This document shows positions 43,006-51,245 of a DNA stretch of 64,000 bases, one piece after another (position 1 is the first letter of the stretch; every line of letters starts with the position of its first letter). Location of the stretch: NCBI GenBank assembly GCA_045106235.1, contig JBGCEJ010000023.1:62001-126000 (forward strand), written 5' to 3'. The notes beneath the pieces were generated by a model. It saw only the letters and a program-made list of their open reading frames with translations. It had not been told where the DNA came from and ran no database searches. The stretch is from UBA4427 sp045106235 (GTDB lineage: Bacteria; Myxococcota_A; UBA9160; UBA4427). Both the position numbers and the translations under genes were made by a program.

Positions 43006-43367
43006 AGGCGTGGTCCTCAGGGCCTGGAGAGGTCGATGTGGACGGTTCATGGGACCGAAGATCGCCTAGCGCCGCACGGTCCTGCGAATCGTATAGCTTG
43101 GTGAACCGTGTGGGGTTCGCGAGATAGCGCCGGGGAAGTTCACCGAACAATCGCGCAAGGACGGTCTATGCGACGGCATTGTCCTTGAGCCAAAGGGCGG
43201 GCGCATTCTCGATTCTCAGGACGGCTCAGGTTTCGCGCCGACTTTGGCCTGACGGTCATGAACCCGGATGCGTGGTACTCGATCGTGACCCCTGCAGGCA
43301 CGACGGTCGACGTTAAGATTGGCAAGTGCATTCATCAGCCCAACTAGCCGAGACCGGCGGGAGCCCC
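42897..43367. other. Non-coding stretch of the islet containing repeat copy A
   Basis: 471 bp between the protease and SH3-protein genes. The first ~110 bp is repeat copy A (separate entry). The rest shows no gene with a plausible start and no clear terminator; short minus-strand frames here look spurious. Confidence 0.5.
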
Positions 43368-43838
43368 ATGGTGCGACGGGCGGCCGTCGTGGCGATGACA
43401 TTCCTGTTAGCGGCTTTCGCGGCCGGGGCAGAGAGCGAGCACCTCTACGAGGTGCGCCCTGAGGTCGTGAACGTGCGCGAGGGGCCGGGCACCGAATACG
43501 GGGTAGTTAGTCAGCTCCGTCGTGGGGAGCAGGTACATTTATTCGCCAGGGAGCGCGGCTGGGCGCGGGTAGATGTCGAGGGAGACGGCGTGCTCGACGG
43601 TTGGATCCGTGGGGACTTGTTGGCTGAGCCTCGCGCCGACGTGGATCTGATGCCGTTTTTCATGCTGTTCGCGCTCGTGATCGCGATCTGGATTTATTTC
43701 CTCCCCGCGTACGTCGCCTCCAAGAGAGAGCACCCGAACCGCGTTCTGATATTCGTCTTGGATGCCATCTTCGGCGGCACGGGTATCGCTTGGCTGATGC
43801 TGCTGATCTGGGCGTACTCGACAGAGCGGCAGACGTAG
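43368..43838 (+). CDS. SH3b domain plus superinfection-immunity-like membrane protein
   Basis: 156 residues from ATG 43368 (GGGAG nearby). A signal peptide covers ~1-21. Residues ~25-80 form a bacterial SH3 domain (VVNVREGPGTEYGVVSQLRRGE ... GWIRGDLL). The C-terminal ~60 residues have two membrane helices with IYFLPAYVASKREHPN and FGGTGIAWLMLLIWA, the pattern of the phage-T4 Imm-type superinfection-immunity family (PF14373-like). SH3b would face the periplasm. Location inside a tRNA-bounded islet makes an anti-phage or envelope-stress role plausible but unproven. Confidence 0.7.
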   Translation: MVRRAAVVAMTFLLAAFAAGAESEHLYEVRPEVVNVREGPGTEYGVVSQLRRGEQVHLFARERGWARVDVEGDGVLDGWIRGDLLAEPRADVDLMPFFMLFALVIAIWIYFLPAYVASKREHPNRVLIFVLDAIFGGTGIAWLMLLIWAYSTERQT

Positions 43839-43973
43839 CCTCCAGTCGAAAGCCCGAACGAAGACGAGCCTGGCCACACCCCTATTTCGGTATGCTGGGA
43901 TCGCCGTGTAGGGGCCGTGGGATGAGTGAACCACGGTCAAAAGTTTTGTGCTCGACTGGTCCGGGCTCCGTCG

Positions 43974-44072
43974 AGTGCTTCCACGCGGCCTTCTGCAACC
44001 AAGCTTTGCCCTATTTTGCCAAGTTCCTTACGGTCAGAAGGGCCTGACATCCCCTGAGAACGGCGCTCACCT
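43974..44072. repeat. Hairpin-bearing repeat, copy B, abutting the tRNA fragment
   Basis: Second copy of the element at 42895-43005. It ends exactly where the duplicated tRNA 3' part begins, suggesting it is the terminal part of the integrated element. Confidence 0.6.
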
Positions 44073-44121
44073 GTTTCCTAAACCGAGCGTCGCAGGTCCG
44101 AGTCCTGCCGGGGGCACCATA
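44073..44121 (+). repeat. Right copy of the 49-nt tRNA-derived direct repeat (partial tRNA-Arg)
   Basis: Duplicate of the tRNA-Arg 3' part, from within the anticodon stem through CCA; the 5' half of a tRNA is absent, so it is not a functional tRNA gene. Offset from the left copy is 3857 bp. Confidence 0.85.
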
Positions 44122-44263
44122 AGGGCGAAGCAGCTCCCGAAGCGCTGGGTATGCCTCCATTCGAAGCTCGTCATTCTGCCGACCACGGTCGGTGGCCGGG
44201 CCAAAGAAGGAGAAAACGACTTCTTCGCAATTGCCCCAGAGCGGGGCGCGGTCCCAATCGCGA

Positions 44264-47200
44264 TCAATCCGCCGCAACCGTCAGCACCAGTGTAATCGTA
44301 CGCTGAAGGCTTCCCGTCCCCGAGATCTCGGTTAGGCCGGCGTTTCCCAGCCCCCCATCGCTGATCCTCGCGGAGACGTAATTCTGGCTTGCGAATTCGA
44401 ACGAGCGCTGTCCGGAAGGAGGCACACCCGTCTCGATGATCGTGCTGGAAGTCCCGATTTGCCAGCCGCCGCCGCTCGGCGACGGATTTCCTTCGAGTTG
44501 ATAGTCAACGTTGATCGTACCGGCATCGATTTGAAAGAAGTTCATCGCAACGGCTAGGTCGAGCTGAATGTACTCCCTGCGCGTTAGGTTGGCCCAATCC
44601 GCTTCAGCATGCGCGCGCAGCCTCACAGACGAAACGCGATTATTCAAAGACAGCACCTGCGGCTCTTCGAATTCAACCCGCGCTGTGAGCGTCACGACGC
44701 CTTGGGTCCCTGCGGTGCAATCGGCACTCCGAGAATAGGCCGCCCCCGTATCGACCTCGAGGGGTGAGTTGACGACCGTACAATCAAACCGAGTCGCATC
44801 GATGAAGAAGCCAATATCCCCGCGAGCAAACGGCGTAGGCGGCAAGATAAACGTAACCGCTTCGACGGGATCCGCCCCGAGTGCAGACGCGACGATGACA
44901 ATCTCGCCTCGCTCGAACGTCCCATACTCAAACAGAAACGACCCGTCTGCCTCCGTCGTTGCGGTCGCGCCGCTTGGGAAGGCGGCCCCGGGACTTGTGA
45001 TCGATAAGCTCACGGCGCCACCGGAGACCGGTAGCCCGGATTCGTCTCGCAGCGTCCCGGAGATCGGAATCACGGATCGCACCGGACTCGGCCCGGCTTC
45101 GACCGAGGCAGGAGCGCTGAGTGTCAGCGAAGAGAAACCCGCGTTCGCGATCACGCTCTTCTCCCTTTTTCGACCATCCCCGGCGAGCGCCCGAACTTCG
45201 ATCTCGAGCGCGCCTTCAAGCGTCGCCGTCACCTGAGTCGAGAAGAAGCCGAACTCATCCGTCGTACCCGAGGACGGCGCAGCACTCCCGCCCACCACAG
45301 ACACTTCAATCTCGACATCGGCCAGTCCAACAAAGCCGAGCTCGGAATCGGCATCCCCCACGATGACGAGAAGCTCGTTTTGAACATCCAATTCGATATC
45401 CGATGGAAAGTCCAGCTCCATCGCAAGGAGCCGACAGGCCGGAGTCAGCAACCGGTCTCGCTCCACCAAATCTCCCGAATAGAGATCGGAGTAGCCGTAA
45501 TAACAAAGGATCCTTGCGTCGGTGAGGGCGCGCTCGTCGAACTCGTCTTCCTCTCCCTCGATCGTCTGCACGATCGGCAAAGAGGAGAACTCTCGATCCG
45601 CGTCGAGGTCGAAACGGCCGAAGGGAGAGAACCCTGTTTCGGCCTCGCTTCCGCCCGTATAGCCGTTCGCATTCAGGTCGAAGCGAGAGTGGTCGAGGGC
45701 AACGCCGCTTGCTTCGCGCTGATTCTCGAAGCTCTCGAAGAAGTCGAGAAAGGTTTCAAGATCGACCTCATCGAAAAGGCCGTTCGGCTGAATGCTTCCA
45801 AGCGTCGCACCGGCGACATCGAGAAGCCGCATGCGAGCGGGCGCGTTCACGATATCCACGTCGCTATCAATCAGAAGAAGCGCTTCGTACAGATTCAGGA
45901 AACCTCCGCCATCGGGCTCGGTCGTCAAAAATACGGCGACCTGCTCAGGCGTTAGGTCGGGCTTGATATCCCAGAAGAAGGCAGCGGCGCCTGCGGCGAG
46001 GCTCGAAGCCACATCCACGCCCGAGAGAGAAACGATGCCCGCTGAATCACAGTCGATCAGACATGCGCCGGGAATGAATTGCCCCGGCAGATCCAGATCG
46101 CTGCCTCCGGCCGTGCCGGATACCCGCTCGGCGGTTTCGGTCAAGGCGCCGATGAGCAGAGGCGGGAACGACTTCTCCGTGATCGCCGGATTAGAGGATG
46201 CATACACATTCCAAAGCGTTCGGACCTTATCGGATTCCGATGCGCCGCCCTCCGATGCAAAGTCGAGAAGGTTTGCATAGCTCGAGCTGGTCGCCCAAGG
46301 CGACTGATAGAGCCCGGCATCCGCATCGCCGTAGAGGCTCTCGCCGACGGGAACGATGTGCAGAACTCGCGAGAAATTGATTTGCGGCGTGGTCGCAAGC
46401 ACGATGCGCCAGACGAGCGCATCGAGGGCGCGGTCGCCACGCGAGAAGAGGTCGAACTCTTCTTCGGCACTCAAGTAATTCCAGGCCGTGCGCAGAACGA
46501 AGCGGTCAAGCTCCGTATCCCCCACCTCGAAGGCAATCGAATGGATGATTTCAATCGCGCTGAGATAGCCCTTTGTCACGCCGACAACCAAGACCGCTTG
46601 ATCGGAGGCCACGCCGGGCGTCGCGCTATCGATTGCCCCTGCGATTTGGCTCAACGCATGCAGGCCCGCCTTCGCACCCAAAGTCACGCCCCCGGCGCCC
46701 AGCTGGATCTGCATCGCGCTCGTTCCCGGCGTTAGGTTCGTGCTATCGAAGTCGTCGAAACTGAAGACCCGCACGGGGTTCCCCACATTGGGCCGCTCGC
46801 CGAGGTTCCACGCTGCCCAGAGATCAAGAGCATCCCAATGCCAATTGTCGACGGCGGAGGCCGGAACGATTGGACTCACCCCAGGTTCGATGGGCTGACC
46901 GCGAAGGGGCTGAGAGAACAAAAACGCGTCACTTGCAGCGAGCGCATCGGCCAGAACGCGGACCGCGGCCTCATCTGCCGCGCGAGGAATGCGCAGAACG
47001 AGGAACGGATTTCCGCCGGACATCGAGAGGATCGTGGCGCCCTGCGCGGCAAGCGCGAGGTTGATTTCCTCGACGGTGGCCTCGGGAGCCACAACCGTGA
47101 GAAGGCGATCGAGCAGCACGCCCGTCGACGTGAGGTCCTCAGGCAATGCCGGCGTCGACTCCATCCAACCAATCGAGCCAAGCGCGTTATCCGTTGGCGC

Positions 47201-47437
47201 TCCCGGGAGAGCGATGCCTGCCGGATTCGCAGATGTCCGCGCGAAGACCGGCGCGGGGAGCGAGCTGACGGCGGATACACCACCCGCTCCCTCTTGACCG
47301 GAACCACCGCCGCCGCCACACCCCGCAATAAGAAGCGTCAGGACCGCGAGCACACCGCTCGTCCTTTGCGTCCGGCGCCTCTGCTGAAGCCTTGGATTCG
47401 TGTTTGCACTCTCGGGGGCATTCTGGGTCCGGCTCAT
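44264..47437 (-). CDS. Large lipoprotein with degenerate subtilase (S8) domain and Ig-like domains
   Basis: 1057 residues. The lipobox LIAGC places the lipidated Cys at 40, followed by a Gly-rich stretch. Residues ~70-165 look like an inhibitor-I9-like prodomain. A subtilase-like region follows: DNWHWDALDLWAAW before an altered Asp motif (RVFSFDDFDS), AGLHALSQIAGAI in place of the HGTHVAG block, and SGVDVASSLAAGAAAFF where GTSMAAPHVAGAAAL is expected, so the nucleophile Ser is Asp. A Ca-binding dockerin-like FDLNANGYTGG segment and one or two Ig-like/carboxypeptidase-regulatory-like domains occupy the C-terminal third. Probably a non-proteolytic, surface-facing lipoprotein. The subtilase link is by pattern only. 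Confidence 0.6.
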   Translation of the reverse strand: MSRTQNAPESANTNPRLQQRRRTQRTSGVLAVLTLLIAGCGGGGGSGQEGAGGVSAVSSLPAPVFARTSANPAGIALPGAPTDNALGSIGWMESTPALPEDLTSTGVLLDRLLTVVAPEATVEEINLALAAQGATILSMSGGNPFLVLRIPRAADEAAVRVLADALAASDAFLFSQPLRGQPIEPGVSPIVPASAVDNWHWDALDLWAAWNLGERPNVGNPVRVFSFDDFDSTNLTPGTSAMQIQLGAGGVTLGAKAGLHALSQIAGAIDSATPGVASDQAVLVVGVTKGYLSAIEIIHSIAFEVGDTELDRFVLRTAWNYLSAEEEFDLFSRGDRALDALVWRIVLATTPQINFSRVLHIVPVGESLYGDADAGLYQSPWATSSSYANLLDFASEGGASESDKVRTLWNVYASSNPAITEKSFPPLLIGALTETAERVSGTAGGSDLDLPGQFIPGACLIDCDSAGIVSLSGVDVASSLAAGAAAFFWDIKPDLTPEQVAVFLTTEPDGGGFLNLYEALLLIDSDVDIVNAPARMRLLDVAGATLGSIQPNGLFDEVDLETFLDFFESFENQREASGVALDHSRFDLNANGYTGGSEAETGFSPFGRFDLDADREFSSLPIVQTIEGEEDEFDERALTDARILCYYGYSDLYSGDLVERDRLLTPACRLLAMELDFPSDIELDVQNELLVIVGDADSELGFVGLADVEIEVSVVGGSAAPSSGTTDEFGFFSTQVTATLEGALEIEVRALAGDGRKREKSVIANAGFSSLTLSAPASVEAGPSPVRSVIPISGTLRDESGLPVSGGAVSLSITSPGAAFPSGATATTEADGSFLFEYGTFERGEIVIVASALGADPVEAVTFILPPTPFARGDIGFFIDATRFDCTVVNSPLEVDTGAAYSRSADCTAGTQGVVTLTARVEFEEPQVLSLNNRVSSVRLRAHAEADWANLTRREYIQLDLAVAMNFFQIDAGTINVDYQLEGNPSPSGGGWQIGTSSTIIETGVPPSGQRSFEFASQNYVSARISDGGLGNAGLTEISGTGSLQRTITLVLTVAAD

Positions 47438-47786
47438 CTCAGCGTTTCCTTCCGCGTTCCGCGTTCAGCTTTGAGTCCGGATCCTCGGGCCTTTGCATTA
47501 CTCCGCCGTTATTGATTTTTGCGAACAAAATCAGGGGTTTGAAGAGGGGGGTAGGCGATTCAGGCAGCGTTTCCGCGACCGCCGATACTGGGCACTCTGA
47601 CAAGTAGGCCCAAAAGGGCCCTTTCCGGGTCGTGCTCGTGTTCACGATTCCGGTGACTTCGCGGGGTGCGACGTTGAATTTCGGGCTTGCGGGACTCGGC
47701 ATTCGGCGGTTTGGTTCCGGCGCTGGCGAGCCGCACTCGTCCGAACGCTGAGCGACGTCGCCGCGAAACAACCCCTGGAGACTCAA
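47438..47786. other. Divergent intergenic region between the large lipoprotein and RidA genes
   Basis: 349 bp without a credible gene. A short GGCCC-AAAA-GGGCC hairpin sits near 47608-47621. Promoters for both directions should be here; none is clearly recognisable. Confidence 0.5.
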
Positions 47787-48143
47787 ATGAACATCGAACG
47801 ATTACACAGCGGCCCCCGAATGAGCCAAGTCGTGATTCACGGCGCGACGATCTATATGTCGGGCCAAGTCTCCCATGACAACCGGGGCAGTGATGTCCCG
47901 ACCCAGGCCCGCGAAATTCTGGCGGGAATCGATCGCCTGCTCGGGGAAGCCGGCAGCGATAAGTCGAAGATTCTATCGGCGACAATTTGGCTGACAGATA
48001 TGCGCACATTTGCGGCGTTCAATGAGATCTGGGACGCATGGGTCGATGTCGATCATCCGCCCGCCCGCGCTTGTGTCGAGTCTCGCCTGGCCGCGCCAGG
48101 CGTAGACGTCGAGATCGGGATCATCGCCGCCCGCGACATCTGA
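47787..48143 (+). CDS. ridA: RidA/YjgF/UK114 family reactive-imine deaminase
   Basis: 118 residues, slightly short of the usual ~128. The C-terminal signature ARACVESRLAAPGVDVEIGIIAA includes the conserved Arg (in ESRLA) that binds the substrate carboxylate, and YMSGQVSHD is the usual central motif. RidA proteins hydrolyse enamine/imine intermediates released by PLP enzymes. The following 150 bp contain the third repeat copy before the BVMO gene. Confidence 0.87.
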   Translation: MNIERLHSGPRMSQVVIHGATIYMSGQVSHDNRGSDVPTQAREILAGIDRLLGEAGSDKSKILSATIWLTDMRTFAAFNEIWDAWVDVDHPPARACVESRLAAPGVDVEIGIIAARDI

Positions 48144-48189
48144 GACGCCTGAGAGACGCTCAATACCTCGAGAATAGTCTGCAAAGCTG

Positions 48190-48275
48190 CGCGTCCACGC
48201 ATTCCAAGTTCTTTGCCCGGCGATGCCAAGTCCCGTAAGCTCAGAGGGCCTGAGAGCGTTCTCGGGACTCAATTG
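48190..48275. repeat. Hairpin-bearing repeat, copy C (divergent)
   Basis: Blocks CTTTGCC, TGCCAAGT, CTCAGAGGGCCTGAGAG and a CCTGAGA/TCTCGGG hairpin occur in the same order as in copies A and B inside the tRNA islet. It lies outside the islet, between ridA and the BVMO gene, with no tRNA fragment next to it. Confidence 0.45.
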
Positions 48276-48293
48276 CAGCGGCAGGAGCAGGGC

Positions 48294-49931
48294 ATGGCGA
48301 ACGGAAATCAGAAGAACGGATCCACCGAGAACTACGACGTGATCGTCGTGGGCGCAGGCGTGAGCGGCATGTACGCGGTGCATCATTTTCGGCAGATGGG
48401 TCTCTCGGTTCGCGTGTATGACGGGGCGAGCGATGTGGGCGGGACCTGGTGGTACAACCGGTATCCCGGCGCACGCGTCGATGGTCCGGGGAGTCCCTAT
48501 TACTGTTACACCTTCTCCGATGAGCTGATGGAGGAATGGGACTGGGAGGAGACGCAGTCCGAACAGTCCGCAGTGCTCGACTATCTCGAGCATGTCGCCG
48601 ACCGCTTTGACCTGCGCAGCGATATCCAGTTCAACACCTGGGTTACGGACGCACGCTTCGATGAGTCGACGCAGCGCTGGACCATCGAGACAGACAAGGG
48701 CGAGACGGCTTCCGCTCTGAATTTGATCTGCGCGGTTGGCGCTTTGTCCACGACGAATATGCCCGATATCCCGGGCATCAATGATTTCGCTGGGGAGAGC
48801 TATCACACAGGCCGCTGGCCTCATGAACCGATTTCGTTTGAGGGCAAGCGCGTTGCCGTGATCGGAACGGGCTCTTCGGGGATTCAGGCGATCCCGGAGA
48901 TCGCGAAAACAGCGGATCATGTCACGGTCCTGCAGCGCACGGCGCAGTTCGCATTTCCGGCGGGCAATCGGCCGCTGACGGATGAAGACCGCGCGGCGGC
49001 ACGGGAGAGCTTCGAAGAGATCAAGGGCAAGATGATCGCGCATCCCGGCGGCTTCCCAGTCGACCAGAGCGAACTATTGGCGCTCGACTATACGCCCGAG
49101 GAGCGGCGCGCTCATTACGAGAAGCTGTGGCAGGTCGGTAGCTTCAAGTTCTTCCTTGAAGGCTACGGCGACGTTGCGGTCAGCGAAGAGGCGAATGCGT
49201 CGCTGGCGGATTTCGTGCGAGACAAGATTCGCGCGGCGGTGAAGGATCCGGCGGTTGCGGAGAAGCTGCTTCCGGATCATTTCGTGATGACGAAGCGGCC
49301 GATTCTCGAAGACGGCTACTTCGAGACCTATAACCGCGACAATGTCACGTTAGTTGATCTGCGTGAGGACAAGATTCTGCGGTTTACGCCGAATAGCGTC
49401 GTGACCGAGTCCGGCGAGCATCCGATCGACATGCTCGTCCTGGCGACGGGCTACGACGCGATCAGCGGCTCTATGTTGAAGCTGAATCCGAAGGGCCGCG
49501 GTGGCGTGGCTTTGAAGGATCGGTGGACGGACCGCTTCCACAACTATCTGGGCATGACGGTCAACGGATTCCCGAATCTGTTCATGATCCACGGTCCGGG
49601 GTCGCCGGGTGTTTTCTATAATATGCCCCTGGGTGCAGAACGGCAGATGGCCTGGATCGGCGATTTCATTCAGAACCAGAAAGATCAGGGACTCGGAGCG
49701 GGCGAGCCGACCACCGCGAGTGAAGAAGCCTGGGGCAGCGAAGTCACTGGGATCGCGGGGGCCACGCTCTTTCCGCGGACGGACTCCTGGTGGACCGGGG
49801 CGAACGTGCCCGGCAAGCCGCAGTATTTCTCCGCCTATCTTGGGGGCTCGATCTACTATATGCGGATCGCGGATATGGCGGCCAAGGGCTACGAAGGCTT
49901 CGAGTTCGCGCCGCCTCCGGCAGCCGACTAG
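48294..49931 (+). CDS. Baeyer-Villiger-type flavin monooxygenase
   Basis: 545 residues from ATG 48294 (AGGAG upstream); the longer frame covers the repeat. FAD motif VVGAGVSGMY near 20, GGTWWYNRYPGARVD after it, the BVMO fingerprint FAGESYHTGRWP at 165-176, NADPH motif VIGTGSSGIQ and a late VLATGYDA. These define a type I Baeyer-Villiger monooxygenase (cyclohexanone- or steroid-monooxygenase-like), which turns ketones into esters or lactones. It starts a plus-strand run with a serine hydrolase 39 bases downstream, a natural partner for ester cleavage. Confidence 0.9.
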   Translation: MANGNQKNGSTENYDVIVVGAGVSGMYAVHHFRQMGLSVRVYDGASDVGGTWWYNRYPGARVDGPGSPYYCYTFSDELMEEWDWEETQSEQSAVLDYLEHVADRFDLRSDIQFNTWVTDARFDESTQRWTIETDKGETASALNLICAVGALSTTNMPDIPGINDFAGESYHTGRWPHEPISFEGKRVAVIGTGSSGIQAIPEIAKTADHVTVLQRTAQFAFPAGNRPLTDEDRAAARESFEEIKGKMIAHPGGFPVDQSELLALDYTPEERRAHYEKLWQVGSFKFFLEGYGDVAVSEEANASLADFVRDKIRAAVKDPAVAEKLLPDHFVMTKRPILEDGYFETYNRDNVTLVDLREDKILRFTPNSVVTESGEHPIDMLVLATGYDAISGSMLKLNPKGRGGVALKDRWTDRFHNYLGMTVNGFPNLFMIHGPGSPGVFYNMPLGAERQMAWIGDFIQNQKDQGLGAGEPTTASEEAWGSEVTGIAGATLFPRTDSWWTGANVPGKPQYFSAYLGGSIYYMRIADMAAKGYEGFEFAPPPAAD

Positions 49932-49970
49932 CTGAAGATCTGCCCAAGGAAATCATCAAGGAATTCATAC

Positions 49971-51245
49971 GTGCGCCGAGCTGACCTTCTCTTTCTTCTT
50001 GCGGGGCTGCTCTGCGGAGTCCTCCTTTTGTCCGCGCCGCAGGCCTCGGCCCAGGGCGTCACGATCGGCGGGACGCCGACGGATGCGAAGGGAGACGGCG
50101 GCGGGCTGACGGCGATGTTCGCGGGAGACCGCTTCGAGAATTTTCGAAACATGGGGCGCTTCGTCCCGACTTCGACGATGCCGCCCGCGGCGAAGCCTTG
50201 GTCGCTCGGGAAGAACAAAGACAGTCTCCTGTATTCGGGGACCTTCCTTGGGAAGGCGACTTCGCTCGAAGACTTCATTGCGCTCTCGGATACCTCCGCG
50301 TTTCTTGTAATCCAGGACGGTCAAGTGATCTATGAGCGTTATGCCCATGGCGACCGCGTGGATTCGCTGCATACGTCCTTCTCTGTTGCGAAATCCTTCA
50401 CTTCGGCGCTGATCGGGATCGCGCTGGGGGAGGGGAAGATCGAGAGCCTGAGCGATCCGATTCGGAAATACCTGCCTGAGCTCACGAGCAAGACTTTCGA
50501 CGGCGTGACGATTCGGCACGTCCTGCAGATGTCTTCCGGGGTTCGCTTCAACGAGAAGTACACGGACCCGGACGCGGATATCAATCGGATGATCGGCATG
50601 GTTCCGCCGATGTCTTATCTCGAGTACATCAACACGCTCGCGCGGGAACATGCGCCCGGCACCTTCAATCACTACGCGAGTATCAATACGCAGCTGCTGG
50701 GGATCTTGCTGATTCGGGTGACTGGGGAACCGCTTACGGAGTACATGACGCGGAAGCTCTGGCATCCCCTCGGTATGGAGCATCCCGGCCTTTGGACCCT
50801 CGATAGCGACGGGAACGAACTCGCGATGGGAGGTCTCGCTGCCTCGGCGCGGGACTACGCAAAACTTGGCCTGCTTTACATGCAAGAAGGTAAGCGGGAC
50901 GGGGCGCAGCTGCTGCCGTCGGGTTGGGCGAAAGAGTCGGTGACCCCGAATCAGGCGCATTTGATGCCCGGAGAGAATCCGGGTTCGTCGAATACGGCGG
51001 GCTATATGTATCAGTGGTGGACGCCGCGAAAATGGGATGGCGACTTTCTGGCGCGAGGGATCTGGGGGCAGGGGATTTATGTTCATCCCGGCAACCGCGT
51101 CGTGATCGTGAAGCTGGCTGCGGATCAGAAGAACTTTGATGCGCGCTACAAGCTTGCGTACATCGATTATATGCAGGCACTCGCTCAGTCCTTCGGCGCG
51201 CCTGCCGCGAAAGCGCCTTCCGCCGAACTTTCTGCCGCCCCGTGA
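49971..51245 (+). CDS. Exported serine hydrolase of the beta-lactamase/EstB family
   Basis: 424 residues from GTG 49971 (AAGGA eight bases upstream). A signal peptide ends near residue 27 (APQASA). The class C-like catalytic set is S138-V-A-K141 and Y235-A-S237, with GIWGQGIYV in place of the KTG strand. These enzymes include esterases such as EstB and 6-aminohexanoate-dimer hydrolase as well as beta-lactamases. Given the upstream BVMO, ester hydrolysis is a reasonable guess, though the signal peptide puts it outside the cytoplasm. The stop overlaps the next gene's GTG by four bases. Confidence 0.85.
   Translation: MRRADLLFLLAGLLCGVLLLSAPQASAQGVTIGGTPTDAKGDGGGLTAMFAGDRFENFRNMGRFVPTSTMPPAAKPWSLGKNKDSLLYSGTFLGKATSLEDFIALSDTSAFLVIQDGQVIYERYAHGDRVDSLHTSFSVAKSFTSALIGIALGEGKIESLSDPIRKYLPELTSKTFDGVTIRHVLQMSSGVRFNEKYTDPDADINRMIGMVPPMSYLEYINTLAREHAPGTFNHYASINTQLLGILLIRVTGEPLTEYMTRKLWHPLGMEHPGLWTLDSDGNELAMGGLAASARDYAKLGLLYMQEGKRDGAQLLPSGWAKESVTPNQAHLMPGENPGSSNTAGYMYQWWTPRKWDGDFLARGIWGQGIYVHPGNRVVIVKLAADQKNFDARYKLAYIDYMQALAQSFGAPAAKAPSAELSAAP

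Larger units (their letters stand above)
40265..44121. mobile_element. tRNA-Arg-associated genomic islet of about 3.86 kb without a visible integrase
   Basis: The segment is bounded by the intact tRNA gene and the duplicated tRNA 3' end. It carries two genes (a leishmanolysin-like PEP-CTERM protease and an SH3/superinfection-immunity-like protein) and two related ~110-bp hairpin repeats, one directly abutting the right tRNA fragment. No recombinase or transposase gene is visible, so it is either a decayed element or one mobilised in trans. The boundary is inferred from the repeats. Confidence 0.6.
43839..44263. other. Right end of the islet: repeat copy B and tRNA fragment
   Basis: 425 bp without a gene. 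It holds repeat copy B (43974-44072) followed directly by the tRNA-derived repeat (44073-44121); the remainder is unique sequence up to the 3' end of the large lipoprotein gene. The minus-strand frame across it is an artefact of translating tRNA sequence. Confidence 0.6.

Noticed and set aside
44073..44121. Second tRNA-Arg gene
   Set aside because: Only the 3' part from the anticodon stem onward exists; no D arm or 5' acceptor strand is upstream.
44011..44277. Minus-strand ORF with a GAPGRTRTCD-like segment
   Set aside because: That peptide is a well-known artefact of translating tRNA sequence antisense; it spans the duplicated tRNA-Arg fragment and repeat copy B.
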